From Alligator mississippiensis (lineage: Eukaryota > Chordata > Crocodylia > Alligatoridae), in contig NC_081829.1 of NCBI RefSeq assembly GCF_030867095.1, forward strand, positions 89,551,261 to 89,615,260: DNA of 64,000 bases, in the 5' to 3' direction. The notes under the pieces were generated by a model. It saw nothing but the letters and a program-made list of their open reading frames with translations, made no database searches and was not told where the DNA came from. Positions within the stretch are counted from its first letter, which is position 1; every line of letters starts with the position of its first letter. Shown piece by piece: positions 37,201 to 52,200 of this stretch. Made by a program: the position numbers and the translations under genes.

Positions 37201-40200
37201 TCATCCTGGCTAATGAAACTAAATTGGTTAGTTTTACATTTTTGTTTCTGAGAAGGTTATAGCTTATTCTACCTTTCAGGGTTTCCTGCATTGACGAAGC
37301 AGTGCTGACATGGTACAGAACAATGTTTTATGGTTTGGGGTGTGTTTGTTTTTTTAAATCAATGGAATTAAACTAAAAACAACCTTCCTCAACACCCTGC
37401 ATAAAAACTCACTTTAAGAAAAACCTCTAAACTTTGCATCACATCTTGCCTGAAGGTTTCCACTTCACGGTATCATTTTTTTCAAGTTCAAGTTAAAGAT
37501 TGATTTTTCTTTTGACTCTGGTAAAATATGTATTTGAGAATGAAAGAGTGTTCCGAGTACCCCTCCAGGTTAGCGCTGGCCTCAGAAGAATAATGCTTCA
37601 CGTTAATGTGCACAGCTTCATTCCTTTTATAGTGCCAGGAGGGCTTTAATTTGTTTCATGAGTCACAGGACCATGTTACCTGCCAATATTTAGCTCATAA
37701 GTATATTGCACTATGCCTAGATACAGATCAAGAGAAGTGCATTCTTTTTTGTGTATGTATAGTAGTGTGACACCTCTATCTCTGCTGGGAAATTATTAAA
37801 CGCATCTTTTGTAAGTGGGTGACCTATCAATTAGTGAAGAAAACATTTGATGCTGACTTGTTTTACCATGTGTGTCCTCTCGTCAGAGTCCTTTCTAAAA
37901 ATGTGGATGTCACTATGAAGGGAAACTAGATTCACTGTCTGCATTTTAATTTTCCCAAAGGTCCCTTATGTCAATGATTCGTAAGAGATCTCATCCCAAC
38001 AGCAGTGTTCCCAAGAAAGAGAAAGCTCCTCAACAGGAATCAGGTATGGTTCATCCCCTTTCAAGTGTGTGGGTTATTTTTAGATTATTCAAATATTATT
38101 TGTTTAAAACAATAATATATATATATGTATGTATATGTATGTATGTATGTGTGTGTATGTGTGTGTGTATATATATGTATATGTATGTATGTGTGTGTGT
38201 GTGTGTATGTATTGACATATATTATATATATTTAAAACATGCACACATATATAAAAAGAATATTATATATCCGTATCTTATATTTTATTTTATATATATA
38301 TATCAGACGTGTGTGTGTATATGTGTATGTGTGTGTATAATGTGCATGTGATATACATGTGTGATATGTATGAAGTGTGTGTGATATATCTTGATATACA
38401 TATACACACACGTGTATGTGTGTATATACATATGTGTGTATATGCATATATGTATGAGTGTGTGTGTATGTATGTATGTATATATATGTGTGTGTGTGTA
38501 TGTGTGTATTTATTTATTTTTTAACAATATGGGCTATATCTCACCTGTATTTCTGCTGCAATCCAGGCATGTGATTGCAGGCCCACTACGTATAGCTGAG
38601 CTAGTTTGGTTCCTTTTAGCAGAGTAACAGCTGCCTCATCACTGTGTTTCCAGGTTTGGAGTGGGCATGGGAGTTGGTGAGCAGGGCATCCTTGAAAATG
38701 CCCCAGCTGGTACAAGCAGAGAGTGCTGTGATACGTGCTCCAAGTTTCTTACCCAGGGTCCCAAGCAGGGTTGTGCAGGCCATGTTGAAGCCCATGTGGT
38801 CTGTTTATACTGCTGCAGCACATGAGTGAGTTACTTTAAATCTAGCCCTGGTCAGTCTACAAGAGCTGCAGTCACATCTCTGGATTGCTGGAAGGACCAG
38901 CCCTCCGGTCTTGGCTACACAGCCTCTAAACGGAGTGCAGGACATTACCTCATTTGTGTGCAGAGCAGGATGTGCTTCATGGCAGCTTTCCCGGACCCAG
39001 CAGGGACACGGGGTAGACAGGCCTGCACTCATCTGTCTCCTGTCAAAGATGACTAATGACCTGTTTGCATTTACCCAAAGTAGCTGCAGCCCTGGGAGGT
39101 CTAAACCAGGATCTCCAGGCCGAAGTGTGCTAGGTGCTCTCCATAGATGTAGGAAGAGGCTATCTCAGACTTGGAAGGTTTACATTGCACCATCCCAATC
39201 CTGCACTTATTCAGGAGCATCATTTTGCACAAGCGGGCAGTTGCACACAGCTCAGCTGCATAAAGAAAAATGCAATGCAATTGTTGGCATGCAATTGTTT
39301 GCAACCTGGTTTCTCTTGGTATCTAGTTTTGCACAGGATTGAGTTGAAACAGGCAAGGCGGAGAGAGGGAGGAAGTATTTTTCTGCTTTTACAAATAGAG
39401 ATGTGAGGCAATGAGAGAATAAATGTCTTTGGCAAGTTGTATGGGAAGCCTGTGCCTAGGAACTGTTGGCCAGCACATGAATTCAGTGCTGTTCAGTTAT
39501 TAGCAGAGAGGCAACCATGTAGTTGTATCCCTGAAGAGTTAAGCTTATTTTTCTCTAAGAGTTCAATAATGTTGTCTTCATTTATCATGTTTCTTTAACC
39601 TCAAGCATCCTAGATGTTTTGATTACACCCTTTTGTTGAGATTGTTACCAACTGTGATTGCAGGAAATGCTATAAAATTTGCCATGAGTTCTCTACCCCC
39701 ATTCTTCCATTATTTATTAGTAAACTTTAACAGTTCTGACCTTTTTTCAATCACACATAAATTGCTTCTTCCCTTAATGGTTGAGTTGTTCATAAAAAAA
39801 AAAGTAATGGAAAAAGTTTTCTCTTGATCTAGTTGCTATATCCAACTTCAGGTTTGTTTTGACCCTTCTTAAGGACTTGGTATGAGTGGTTTCTATTCCT
39901 CACAGCCAATTAGTCTTTTACATTTGAAAACAGACTGTTTGGGAAATTAAAGCCTGGCATTAAAGGCCTGGCATTAAATCAGTATACAATACAGAAACAG
40001 GGCTTCTATGAATCATCAGTATTACCCTGACAAGCAGGAGAGAGGTCTACTTAAAATTCCTCTTATGTAAGGCACTAAAGCAGGCTTGAATAGTGTTGAC
40101 CATAATTCCCCATCTGTCTGCTTTAATTAGGGTGTTTTTTTTGTATGGTACCTTAAGTGGTTTTAGTCATGCCTTCCAGAGTATATCAGCATGTTAGTAT

Positions 40201-43200
40201 GAAATGCTCACCTTCATCAGATAGGACTTTGTTTCACTTGAGCATGTCACAGGTCTGTGCCAGGTCTGAATTGTGGTCTCTTGGAAGCCAGCTCCCTTGA
40301 TGGCATTTAGATTTTGCCTTTTGCATATCAATTCTCTATTGTTTTGTTCCATTTTTTTTTCTTTTGAGTTTTTAGGGCCTTGGTTTAAGATTTGTAAGCG
40401 TGTGCTTAAGAGGAGCACTGTTACTTGACGTTGAATATGTGGAAGTACCTTGCTGGTTCACTGTATTTGTGAGCAGTATTTACCTCTAATATCCCAATTA
40501 CAGGGGTTTGAGTGATGGCAGACTCAGGTCTTTTGGCTCAAACAACTTGCCAGCTCTTTGGAGCCTAATCCTTAAGCACTGAGTACTCAGAAATGAAGAA
40601 TTTTTTGTTGTTGTTGTACAGTTTATTGTATTGTACCCCAATAGCCAACCATTGAATTTTGTGACTTAATGACCATCTTGCCCCTGTATCGCAAATACAT
40701 TCTTTATTGATGCAATGTTTCTCTCTTAAAATAATTGGGTTTTTTTGTGCGTCTGTTCAACAGTCAATAGAGTTAATGTGGCTGTAATGTCCCTTGCAAC
40801 CAGGTGAAGTGACTGATCTGAAGAGACAAGCAGTTGAAGAAATGATGGACAGAATTAAAAAAGGAGTTCACCTTAGACCAGTCAATCAATCAAGCCGACC
40901 CAAGACAAAGGTTTGGCATAAACAGCAGTTCCTTTGTGTGTGTGAGTCTCAAATCAGAGGAAATTAGAATAACGTTAGCCTAGTACAACAATATATCCTG
41001 AAAGCAAACAACACCTACCAAAATACCTTTGGCAGAGTGCAATTTTTTGCCTTTTTTTCTTTTACTTTGCTTGTTTTTTGAATCAACAAGGAAAAATAGC
41101 TGTCAGATCTTGCAGCTTCACAGATGGTACAAGAAGGAAGTTGAGACAAGGGACATGGAAATAAGGCAGCAAATCCTGAAGACCATGTCTTTTTAACAGC
41201 TGCTTTGGGCTTGCTTTTCATTGAATCACAGAAATTAGAAAAAAATAGCCATTTTAAGCCATTTTACTAATTCCCCCCTAGCACAGCATCAACTCTGACA
41301 GCTTATTCTCCAGTGCTTTGGAGTGATATAAGCAGTTGGGCTGTCTACCACTTTTTTAGGAAGCCTGTTTTCCACAAACTAGTCTGTGACCTTTCTCTTG
41401 ATACTCCTAATTTTTTCCTGTTATTTATCTGCATTCCTTTTTGGGGTTGTTCATTACATCCCTTCGCTGATATAGGCTCTCATGAGGTAACTGTTACACC
41501 CATGCACTCCCTAGCTCTGCAAGAGTAGCAAAAGCATTGAAACAAAGACCTGTTTCACCCAGAGTTAAAGTTACAGGGATTTAACTAACCTGTATTGCTA
41601 CAGAATCTGTGTAACAGCTGCTGCATGCTCCAAGAAGAGCTCTTCCTCTTCTTTTAAAGCAGTTAAAAATATGTTTGTCCATACCCTAAAATGTTAAGCC
41701 ATCTTCCACAGCCAGATCCATAGGAAAGTAGGGCTGGAAGGGGTGATTTAGGCCCCTGATTTTCATTTGAAGGCACGTGCATGGCAGGAGGAACATTTGT
41801 GGGATTGAGGATCCAGATCCCAGTTGCACCATATTACACCATATTGCCAGTGCACTGGGCTCCCCTTGCACTGACAACTTGGAAGTCAGGTGCCCAACAA
41901 CCACCTGATTATTGGCAGGTCAGGACTGCCCTGGGGCTTGAGTCCCAATCAGCTGATTGTCCACAGGATCAGGACAGCCCCAGGGCAGTCCCAATCTGCT
42001 CTTGCCCGGCCAAGTGATGATCAGCTAGCTGGTCCCAGGCAGGATCGGGACCTCCGCAGGGTTCCAGCCAGGGGTTCCTGATCTGCCATCCACTGGCATG
42101 GGCCACATTGGAATTCAAGCCCCAGTACGGTCTCAGCCAGCTGATGGTCAGCCAATCCTGGGTAGGATTGGGACTGCACCGGCATTGCCTAGTGCATTCC
42201 CAATCATGGTGACATCATTGTCAGTTGCGGGGGACTGCATGGGGCTAGTTGCAAACCCTGATGTGGTCCACTCTGCCACACATTCAGTTTAAGCCAGGAT
42301 GGAAACCATTGCTGATTTCCTGTTTTATTGCACCACTTATCTCCTGAACATCTGGCCGGTTTACTGGTTAACTGGTTAGTTGTGTCGTAAGTGTAACATT
42401 TGCCTGGGGCCCTAGCACTCCCTGCATAGGGCAGAATCATCCCTGCTAAACTATCCACACCAAGTGTCTATCTAATCTGCTCTCTGCATGCACATGAGTG
42501 CATACATGCACATGCACATGCATACACGCACTCACACACGCACGCATGTGTATTTAAGCCAGTTTTGAAAAGTGATCTCCTCTGTGGGTCTCCAACTTGA
42601 CACTTCCACGGGATCTGCCCTTTGAAAATCAGGTCATCTTTAATATGTTTGAAGTGAGGCAACCTGACACGGCTAGCTGATTTTTTTTTTTTTTTTCAGG
42701 TAAAGGCCTTATTTAGTCCAGCAATAAATGTTGTGATTTGTCACCCTGTCATTCCTCCAGCCTTTTAATGATTTTTGTTGAGGTTTTGGGAACACTCTTC
42801 AGATTCTCGGCATCTTCGTGGTATTTGGGAGGTCATCTTGCAGTCACCTTTTGTTTCATACGGCGCAAGACTGTAAGACGACCCCCTTTTAAAATGAGCA
42901 CCTCCATAAACTTAACTATTATGAAACAGGGAAAAAAGGAAAGGTGAATAGGGATGTGATTGGGTTGTGTTAAGGGAAGGTTGAGAGACCTGATCCTTAA
43001 TGAGCACAGACTGCTGGACTGGTCTTCCACACCCTGTGCACGTGGCATGAGGGGCGGGAAAAAAAATCGCATCCCCAGTATGATGTCATTTCCTGTTTGC
43101 AGTAAAAAGAATTTGCAGTTAGCCTGTGTGCAAAGAAAGATCAAGAGGATGCTGTGGTTTTCAGTGTTAATTATTAAGATGAGAATCTTTTTCCATTTTT

Positions 43201-46200
43201 CAAATCAAAAAGCCAATCTTTTCCCATTAGGGTGCGGTAAATGTCTAGCATAATGCTGCTTAATTTCTCCAGCACCGCACGCGGATGAGTCGCATGGGGC
43301 CAGTTCATGGTCCAGAACCTCCTTGCAGGGTTGGTCTGCCAGCCTGATCCAGCAGAGTCGATCTGCAGGTGCATGCTGGCCTAGCCCCGTGTGCTGGATC
43401 TGGCTGTGGGGTGACCCCATGTACTGGTGTGATCCAACATGCAGGGCCATGTCATCTCCATGGAGCTCCCTGTGGGTCCAGAAATTTGACAGTGAGGAAA
43501 CAGTGGCAGCATTAATGCTGGGGACTGTGTTAATTAACATGGAGACTGCAGTGATTAACACTACCACCCCTCCCTTGCCGCCGAATTAATGGACCCTTGG
43601 GGAGTCCCACAGGTCAATGACACAGCTCTGCAGGTCAGACCTGGCCCAAGAGCTGTAGTTTGAGCACCCCTCGCCTACCATGTTTCCAGTTTCTATGTAC
43701 TTATTTTGATTTTCATGGCAGATGATAGTTTTTCTTAAAGCTTCAGCTCCAGCATTCATGTGGTTACGTGAGAATCTCAGATCGCTCTAAGCCCTCTTCT
43801 CCCCCCATGCACACTTCTTGTCCTCATGGTTGTAGAAAAGAGCTTAAAGAGCTTGATATGAGACTCAATGGAAACTGGATGGCTCAGGAAGTGGAAGAAA
43901 AATGCAATGAAGGCAACTTTTCAAAACATTAGGCATTTTTGTTTCAGGTTTTCTTCATGAGTTCTTAATTCTTGGGATTTCTGTGCGCAAGTAGTTTTGA
44001 GTTCAAGGAGTTTGCTAACCTGAGAAAAGTTCTTCCTGGGCACAAGTGTGCAGTGCACTCAGGCAGAGCGGTGGGTTTATGGTCCTTCACCAGTCATCTC
44101 CCTCCTTGGCCCTGCAGAGCAGAGCCAGTGTATTTCTGGGAGCAAGCCACGTCGGGGAAGCTCTGTAATTGTAGAGCAGACTATACCGAAATACAAAAAA
44201 GTAGCACTGGTTGAGATTGGGCCTCTCTGAAGCAGAATTTGTCGATGCTTTTCAGGGGGCAGGATGAATTCATGCTGCCTCATTGGGCTCTGACTTTGCA
44301 CCCTCAATCTAATACTAACTCTTGCTTATACCAACGTAAGTGTGAACCGAACACAATCCTTTACCTTGGCCCAGCTGTGTAAGCCTCTCTAGCCTTTGTC
44401 AAGGTTTCAAACTGAAACAGACTCTTCCTTTTGCCATATACTAATGCGTGGGCCCAGACCTGAGATTGATATTGTACATTTATGTATGAGAGAGGCTTCT
44501 CATTGTAACAATAAAGAAGAGGTTTTGCTCTGCCACTTACTGTACCAAAAAGGGCTCTGTTTTGCCTTTGCGGAGAAACCAATAACAGACGCACACAAAA
44601 AAGACTGTTTGAACTCCATGTCCCTACTATGTTTTTATTACTTTGTGTTTTATGGCAAAACATCAGCTTTCAACTTTACTAAAATATGCTTACTGAAACC
44701 CTTACTACTTAATTTTATTGTTAATGCATAACTAATATAGTTTTCCAAGCAGGATAAGTTTTTCAGAAATCCTGTTATTTTAAATAATCAACTATATATT
44801 TGGGGTTGAGTTGGGAGCTTAATACAGCTACATAGCTCCCATATAATAAACCCATTGCTGCCTTGTATAGAATTTGTCTTTATATATGAAAGGGTTTCCA
44901 TAGTCACTGTTTTCAGAATCAGATTGATTACAGGCATGTTTTGTGTTTAATTACAGCCAGAAACACCAAAGGCTTCTGACAGCGCAGTGAAAGAACTAAA
45001 GGGGATACTGGTAAGAAAGCATAGTATTTGCACTCCATTGTTTTATCAGCCTCTGGCGTGACAGGACCTTCTTAGAAGGATGGATGGCTAAGTATATATA
45101 GAGCTGCAAAGAGATTTTTCTGACTCACTCTCTTGACCTCTGAATATATATGTATAATAGAGAAAGAAATGAAGAGGGAGGACTATTGTTTTTCTATTTA
45201 CTTACATAAATATATGTAAATTTATATAGCGACAGAGATATTGCTCTGACTCCTACTCTTGACCTCTGAATATGCATATAATAGATAAATCTATGTATGC
45301 AGACTTAGATACACAAATAAAGAGCTATAACTCCTGTCTTTTTACCTGTATTTGTACATGTCCAATCTATGTAGCTATATCCATATAGAGAGAAATATCT
45401 AAATCCTTGCAACTACCTTATATGCTGAATAAAGTGCGTATGCTTGGTATTCTGTTCAACCTTAACAACACGTGTTCAATGTACTGTTGTTTTGTAATGT
45501 ACTTGTACTCCACCTTGTTCATGTTCGATAGCTGCTTCTCTTTTCATAAACTAATACTAAAATATTCCTAGCTTCTGCTACCTCACTTTTCTGGTCCTGA
45601 CAGTTAAAAGTTGAAGCATAAGTTTGGCACATCTGTAAGCTGAAATCCTGTCTCTGTTGAAGCCAAAGCATAGGGGCATTGGCTTTAAGGGAGCCAATAT
45701 TTCAATCACAATGTACTAATGCCATCACATGCATTTTTAAGGTTGAAGTTCCTAATAATCAGTGCTAGGATATAAACAACCTTTATTTAAATATGCTGTA
45801 GTATTTTGTGGAAATAAGCCAAAACACTCCTGCTGGCTATATTGCTGCTGAGATGATAGAGGTCCTCTCTGTGTTTATTATTTTAAAACAGAGCATGATA
45901 TCTAAGAGCACTGGCTTTGGCATGGCTGATTATGCATCTAATCCAGGAGGTTTTGTGTTCCTATACCCAAAGTGCACCTTGGGCTTGGCCAATTTCAGGG
46001 TTGCAATTGTAGGGTGGCAATGTTGGGTTTTGGGGGAACAGTGAACTGAAAGTGGTTCTGTCTGTATTCGGTTAAAGTCATTCTTTAGCTCCGTGTTGAA
46101 GATTCAGTGCCTCCTTTTCAACGTGAGTAGAGGATGCCCTGCTGTCCTTGCTGGCATTGTCTGTAAGGAGGCTGTGTTCACAGCTGTGAGGGAGCTATTG

Positions 46201-49200
46201 CTGAGTGCAGAATGGTTGTTTCTTTTGATTGCAGGGGACTCATTCCTTCATGATCAAAGTCATTCAGGGCTCTGCTTAGGAGAAGGACATCATCACTGTA
46301 CTACCGGTGCCTACCTCATTGCTTTTGAATCTCTAAGCTGTTGAGAGTATGAGCACTGCCATATGAAACTAAATTCCAGTTTGTTCTTGAGACTATTCAT
46401 TATGCACAGTCAGATGACAAACACGGGGGTGGGAAGTGAACAAACACTTCATGTTTGTTGTTACTGTGCTAATTATGCATTTCGCACAGATCTCCATATA
46501 ATTGTTATAAACAAAACACATTTATATCCTGTAAATTGCCTAGTTAAAGGAAAGCAACTCGGTTACTCGCTTTACTTTTAAGCGTGTGTCATTAGTACGG
46601 TTCTGACGAATGCTATTTGTTAATAGTGCACCTGCTCAGCTAAATTCAGAATGACTATGGAAGAAAATATATTAACGTAAAAAAAGCCCCAAAACAGCAA
46701 GTACTCTGAACTCGGAGCTGAGTTGATGTAATCCTGAAAGAGGTTCTGCCTTTGCGACTAATAAGCTTCTGCTTGTTTTTGCCATCTGATCCCCCTGTTC
46801 AAGAGAGCACGTATTGGCAGCCAGTTACTGTATCTTGCTTCTCTTCACTCATCACTCAGAAGAAACACAGCTGAAAACATGCTGCGTGGGTCTCTAAGGT
46901 CAGTTTTGGAACTACCAGGAGCCGGGCTATTTGAAGATCACGGAAAAATAGTGAGGCTCAGAAGAAGGTGGCTGTAAATGTACACGTCCCAAATGTTGAG
47001 CTGTTTTCTAAACATGTAGGGCAATTTTGCAATTGGTTTGATATTTGACTGGGATGCTGCTTAACTCTTGCCAGACTGGAGGTCCATACTGAACTTGCTT
47101 TGTGCATGTTAAAATTTCCAAGGGAGGTACCTTAGAGGACTTTGTTTTCATAGGAAAGCTATGAAGTAAGACCTTTCCATAGTCAAAGGGCAAGCATAAT
47201 GACGTGCTCATCCCAGCATAAAGCAGTAATGTGGTCCACATTCTGTATATAATGAAAGAAAAATCTAATCTGAGATCTGGTACTGCTCTCAAAAGACACC
47301 TGATAGCCCATGAAAACACTTTGGCTTTCAATGTGGACGTGAGTTTTGAGATCAGCACGGGCATGGAATGAACCCGCTGTGACACCAGCTTGCACATGCA
47401 CATCGACTTCCAGGGAGCTGTGTGCCGCATGTGCATGAACATCATCTAGACCAGGACTGTCCAGCTTCCAAAAGGCTGGGTGCTGCAGTGCCCACAGGCT
47501 CTAGCAGTGGGTGCCACATGCCACGCAGGCTACAGCACTATGAGCCATAGGCCTCCCAGGCCACGTACTACATGGGCACCCCACCTTACCTTCCACTCCC
47601 CAGCCATGGACTCCCCCACTGCACTGCACCCCACTGGTGCCCAGGCTGTGGGCTTCTCCAGTACTGCAGACTGTGCCACATTGCTTACTGGGGAAAGGAG
47701 AGAGAGCCCAGAGATCACAGCCTCTGCTGCAGCTGGAGCAGTGGGCATTGACATCCAGGCAGAGCCTGGGGGCTAAAAATTAAGGTGCATATGGCTCATG
47801 GGCCATTGGTTGGACAGCCCTTAACTAGACTAAATAGCATAGTGATAGAGACAAACTATAGCATTCAGTGAAATGTGGCTTTAGGGCTTTTAGCTAATAC
47901 AGGTTACAGGCAAGATACTCATCTGCTTGCACCTTGTGATGTTCAGTAATCTAAAAAAAGGTCAAAGTTCCTACTGAGCCTGGGTGGCTCATTGGGCCAG
48001 CATGATTAAGATACCCTCCTGACACACAAAGGAGTGCCTTGGCTAATTTAACATCAGGCCACCCTTAATTCTCCAGCCTGAGTGACCAGGGCCCCATTTA
48101 CGAGGATGAACTGGGGGAGCCTTTGGTGAGAGTCCAGAGAGGAGCTTGGAGTCAGATACTTCTGCATCTATAGCAAGATGTCTTGCCCACTTTGTCTCCT
48201 GTTTCATTAATGATCCAGAGCTTTTGCATAATACTTTACAAATAGTCCACCGGCTTCACCAAGGGATGGCCATTGCTGCTGCTTCTACTGCTACCTCCTG
48301 TCTCTTGGGTTTCTACCAGGAAATGGCATCTTTTGCGTGAGGCAGGGCTCCGTGGAGACTGCTCGGGGGACATGCTAATTCACCTAGATATAATTTGTTC
48401 CATGTCGGCACCACCTCCTTTTTGGGCAGTGTTGGCCTTTGCAATCTTTCTCCTAGAGGGGCAGTTGCAGCTACATTCTTCTGCTACAATCTGTAGCTAT
48501 GCACAAACTATATGTAGACTTTTTCCACTCCAGAGGCCTCTCTCTGAGCTAAATTTTTGGCCATTAAAGTCCACTGCAACCCTGTAAGGTAGGTAAATAC
48601 TGTTATCCTGTTCTACTGATAGGGAAACTATTAGGTGCAGGGGAGGTATGTCCACATGATCACCTATTTATGTCTTCACTACAGACAACCCTGAACACAT
48701 CCACGAGTTCAAGAAGCTTAAAATCCCTTGAGAAGGACGGCAGCGAAACTGAGTTGGAGAGAATTTTGCGGCGCAGAAAGGTGACGACGGAGCCAGACAG
48801 CGGCTGTAAGTCGGTTCGATTTCCTCATGATCCTGTCAAGTTCCACATGGCTTGTTATAAAGTAATTTAAAGGTTTATGCCCTTTAACACTTCCCCTTAC
48901 TTTGCTATCCCCATTTTCTCCAGCATAAGCATCTCCAGGCACTTTCCACCCACCCTTATAAAGCTTTTCTTCTAGAACCCAGACAGCATAAAGTCCTTAG
49001 GCTGATTTGCCTCCCCATGCACCCAGGCATGAATGAATGTGAAATAGGAGAATGGTCATTTATGACTGCCATTCTGAATTCACTTCCTCTGAAGAACAAG
49101 GGCCTGTGATGGCATTACATTTTTGGTCAAATATCCATTTATAATAGAAGAACTAGCAGACATTTTTCAGATGAGTGAAATCAGTTGCCAGCCAGGGGCC

Positions 49201-52200
49201 ATATTACTGCACAGTAGACTAATCTGCTGCACAGTAAAGCATCACTGTTTACACGTGCAGGCACTTACTGCACAGTAAATTAGTCCACTGTGCAGTAGAT
49301 TTACTACCTGCTTATGCTTATGCAGGTAGTTCATTTCTTGTGCAGTAAAGCCAAATAACATTAATGCATATGTAGATGCACCCAGGGGTCTGTTGTTCTC
49401 GTAGACCTCTTAGGTTTGGCTGAACGGTGCTGGGTTCTCGTAATAGTTTAGGGGTAAGGGCTATATTTAAATGGAATCGAGTTCAGTTCATTCCATGGTC
49501 TTTAAAAAGAATTGATGTGACTTGTCTTCTTAGTTTTCAGTTTAGTAAGCCAATTTGTAAAAGCATAACAAAAAAGACTAAACTCTGTTTGGGCTTTAGG
49601 TCCCATGGGAGCCCTGGCCACGTCAGAATCGAAATCCATGCCCGTGTTAGGATCGGAAGTCAGCACAACACAACCTGCATTGGACAAGAAACCCCTGGGG
49701 GCAAAATTTGGCTCCAAAGCACCCGATTCAGGTGAAGGGTCTCATCAAATGAAAGGAAGCACAAGTTCCAAGGGTGTATTTCAGTAAGTAATGCCAAACC
49801 CGTTTAGCAGGTGGTATGTTTTTAAGCAGCTTAATATGATTTAGTTAAATGCACGGTGTACGACTCCCCATGGAAGTTATCCCAGTTCCATTTGGAGGTA
49901 AACTTTCCATTATGAAGTTTCTTTCTCGAGAGTCAGTGGCTGTACAGGATAAAAATTCAGGAACTCTGGCTACCAAGAGTTGATGAGAGTTTATGAGGAA
50001 TGGCAAAATGTTTCATTTCAGATATTTTTTTCCCATACCTCATTAAGAGAGGGCACAGGTGTACATTTATTTCCTCGTTTTAGGAGACAGACAGTAGTAT
50101 CAAATAAATCTGATCGATGTAAAACCTTGTGTGGCTTTTTTTTCCCCTAGTGGACCAAAAGGAACACACATTTTCACAATCTCAGGTTCAGCTCTCCAAA
50201 TAACATTTGCCAGAAGAAAACGGAAGTGTTGAACTATCCAGAAATCCCACCATTTATAAGCTGAAAGAAAATGCTGAATCAGATAATTTTTTGGCACAAC
50301 AGACTAAGGATTCTTTTGGCACTTCAGAGTGAAGCTTCAAAGTGCCATTTAAGCATCAAAGAGTTAATCCTGCTTCAGAAATATACATTTCAGACAGATC
50401 CGGTAGAGGATCAGTTTGTTTTATAACAATGCAAAGCTCTTTTTGAAATTGGTCTGCAGATTTGCTTTAGTTCTTTTGCCAGGATGTTCGTTGGGTAGTT
50501 TGTCACGTAAAGAAAAGGAAATCAGTGAGACAAATCAGGTCAGGAGAATATTGTAATCATGGTTAATTAAACCTCTGATTTCCTGTTCCATCAGCAGAAA
50601 GAGAATACCTATTCTCGTAAGTCTCCATTGCTTAGTTCAAAGGGCTAAATCATAATAAATGAACTGGAAATTCAATTCGAATCCATTTTTGTGAACTTGT
50701 ATTTACTTCATTCTCTTGTTGGTGCTTTTATCATTTTTACTTAATGAAAGGCTTTTTTTCTTTGCTTTTATAGTTTTATTGAATTCCCATTGAGTTTTAA
50801 AAGCAACTAAACTCTCCAATTGGCTGTCATTTCCCCCCTTCAAATTTTTTGCTTTTAAGCAACCTTAACAGAAAGATGATCCATACTTGCTCTTCATCGT
50901 TCTGATTAAATTTGCTTAACAGTTAATTTGACATCAACAATGTCGCTGCATTTTCTTGAACCAGTACTCGGATACAAAAGAAAATTTGTTGAGGTGAGTT
51001 AGTTTCTGAGAAACTTTGCATTGTGCTAGTCTATGGATTTCTACTATTTTGAACAGATAATCTTAATCAGAAAATACAGCAACTCCTACTACCTTTTGTC
51101 TACCTTTTATTCCACCAAACTAAGTGGAAATTACATTTGCAAGAAAGGAAATGAAATAATTGCCAGCCCAAGGTCTTGCAGAATGCGTGGTGAATTGACA
51201 GTGAAAAGGATCTTGTGTTGACAGTCACAGTTGTTATGTGCTATAAAAGCATATGTGAAGTTCAATTTACTTTGCAGCTTGCCTATTCAGTGACAACCTA
51301 GAAGACGCATTTAATTTTAATTTATCTGTTTAAAGCCCTAAAACAAATTCCAGGGAGCCAGATTCCCTGGAGTTGCACGGCTGATTTGTGCCATGCCACT
51401 GGTGTAATGTCTTAAATGGAGAGACCCCTTACACAGCTGCTGTCATGGATGATCTGCTGGTGGGATAGAAATGATGTATGGTTCTTGCAATACACTTTTT
51501 TCCTGCTGCTGGGCTAGCAAAGCAAACTAGACATGCCCAGGTTACCTTGATTCATCCTAATACGTTTTTGGGCTTCGTGGGACTGTTTGCAGTAAGGGTG
51601 AGTTAGAGCCTTGCCCTTAAGCTGGCCTGCTTTGGAAGAGTGTTGGTCTAAATCACAAGGCCGAAGGAACTTGTTTCACTCAGCAGCTGCAAACGCACCA
51701 CTGTAATTAAGCAGGCTCTTCCTTGTTAACCAAACTGGTAAGGAACCAAACACTCCTTTGCTTTGACTGGACACCTAAGCAACAGGTGCTAGTAAATTAT
51801 TTGCTGTCACTGTCCTTCTCCCTCAGCCTCAAGATGAGGCACTTTACCTCTCTCATTATCGTTTACATTTCTTTAAAACCATGACAAAGGTGTGACCACT
51901 TTATTGTTTTCAGCTGCATGGCAGACCACCTAGGGTGCCCTGCTGCAGTACAGGTACCGTAATTACAGGGTCTCTCATCCAGGCCAGCCTTTGTTTCTTG
52001 GATTAGCGCTAACTTTATCGAAGTCTGTAGCATCCTTGCAGAAAAGCTTGACGGACATTCTTGCGTGATGTATTTCTTTTAGCTACGTTGGCCCTCGACT
52101 GTGGATCAGAACCTGAGGAACGAAGAGTGGGACTTCAAACATTTTAGGTTCTAAACAGCCCAATTCTGCAGTCTAACTCTGCATAACTGAGTATCCCTCG

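Larger units (their letters stand above)
40911..44956 (+). other. SHTN1: SHTN1 intron
   Basis: Holds a degenerate repetitive GC-richer block (41760-42260), a tgca/caca microsatellite (42485-42552) and a hAT-like end (43270-43672). Other parts are unremarkable. Confidence 0.6.
45011..48684 (+). other. SHTN1: SHTN1 intron
   Basis: Contains a duplicated segment (45108-45290), a hAT element (47452-47822) and a MIR-like remnant (48570-48655). No alternative terminal exon was recognised, although mammals use one after the preceding exon. Confidence 0.6.

Noticed and set aside
37968..38524. Tyr/Val/Cys/His-rich frames of 71-127 codons
   Set aside because: Translations of the TG/TA microsatellite; only the SHTN1 exon at 37961-38043 is coding.
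42485..42552. Regularly spaced short repeats, considered as a CRISPR-like array
   Set aside because: Simple dinucleotide-type microsatellite in a vertebrate intron, without spacers.
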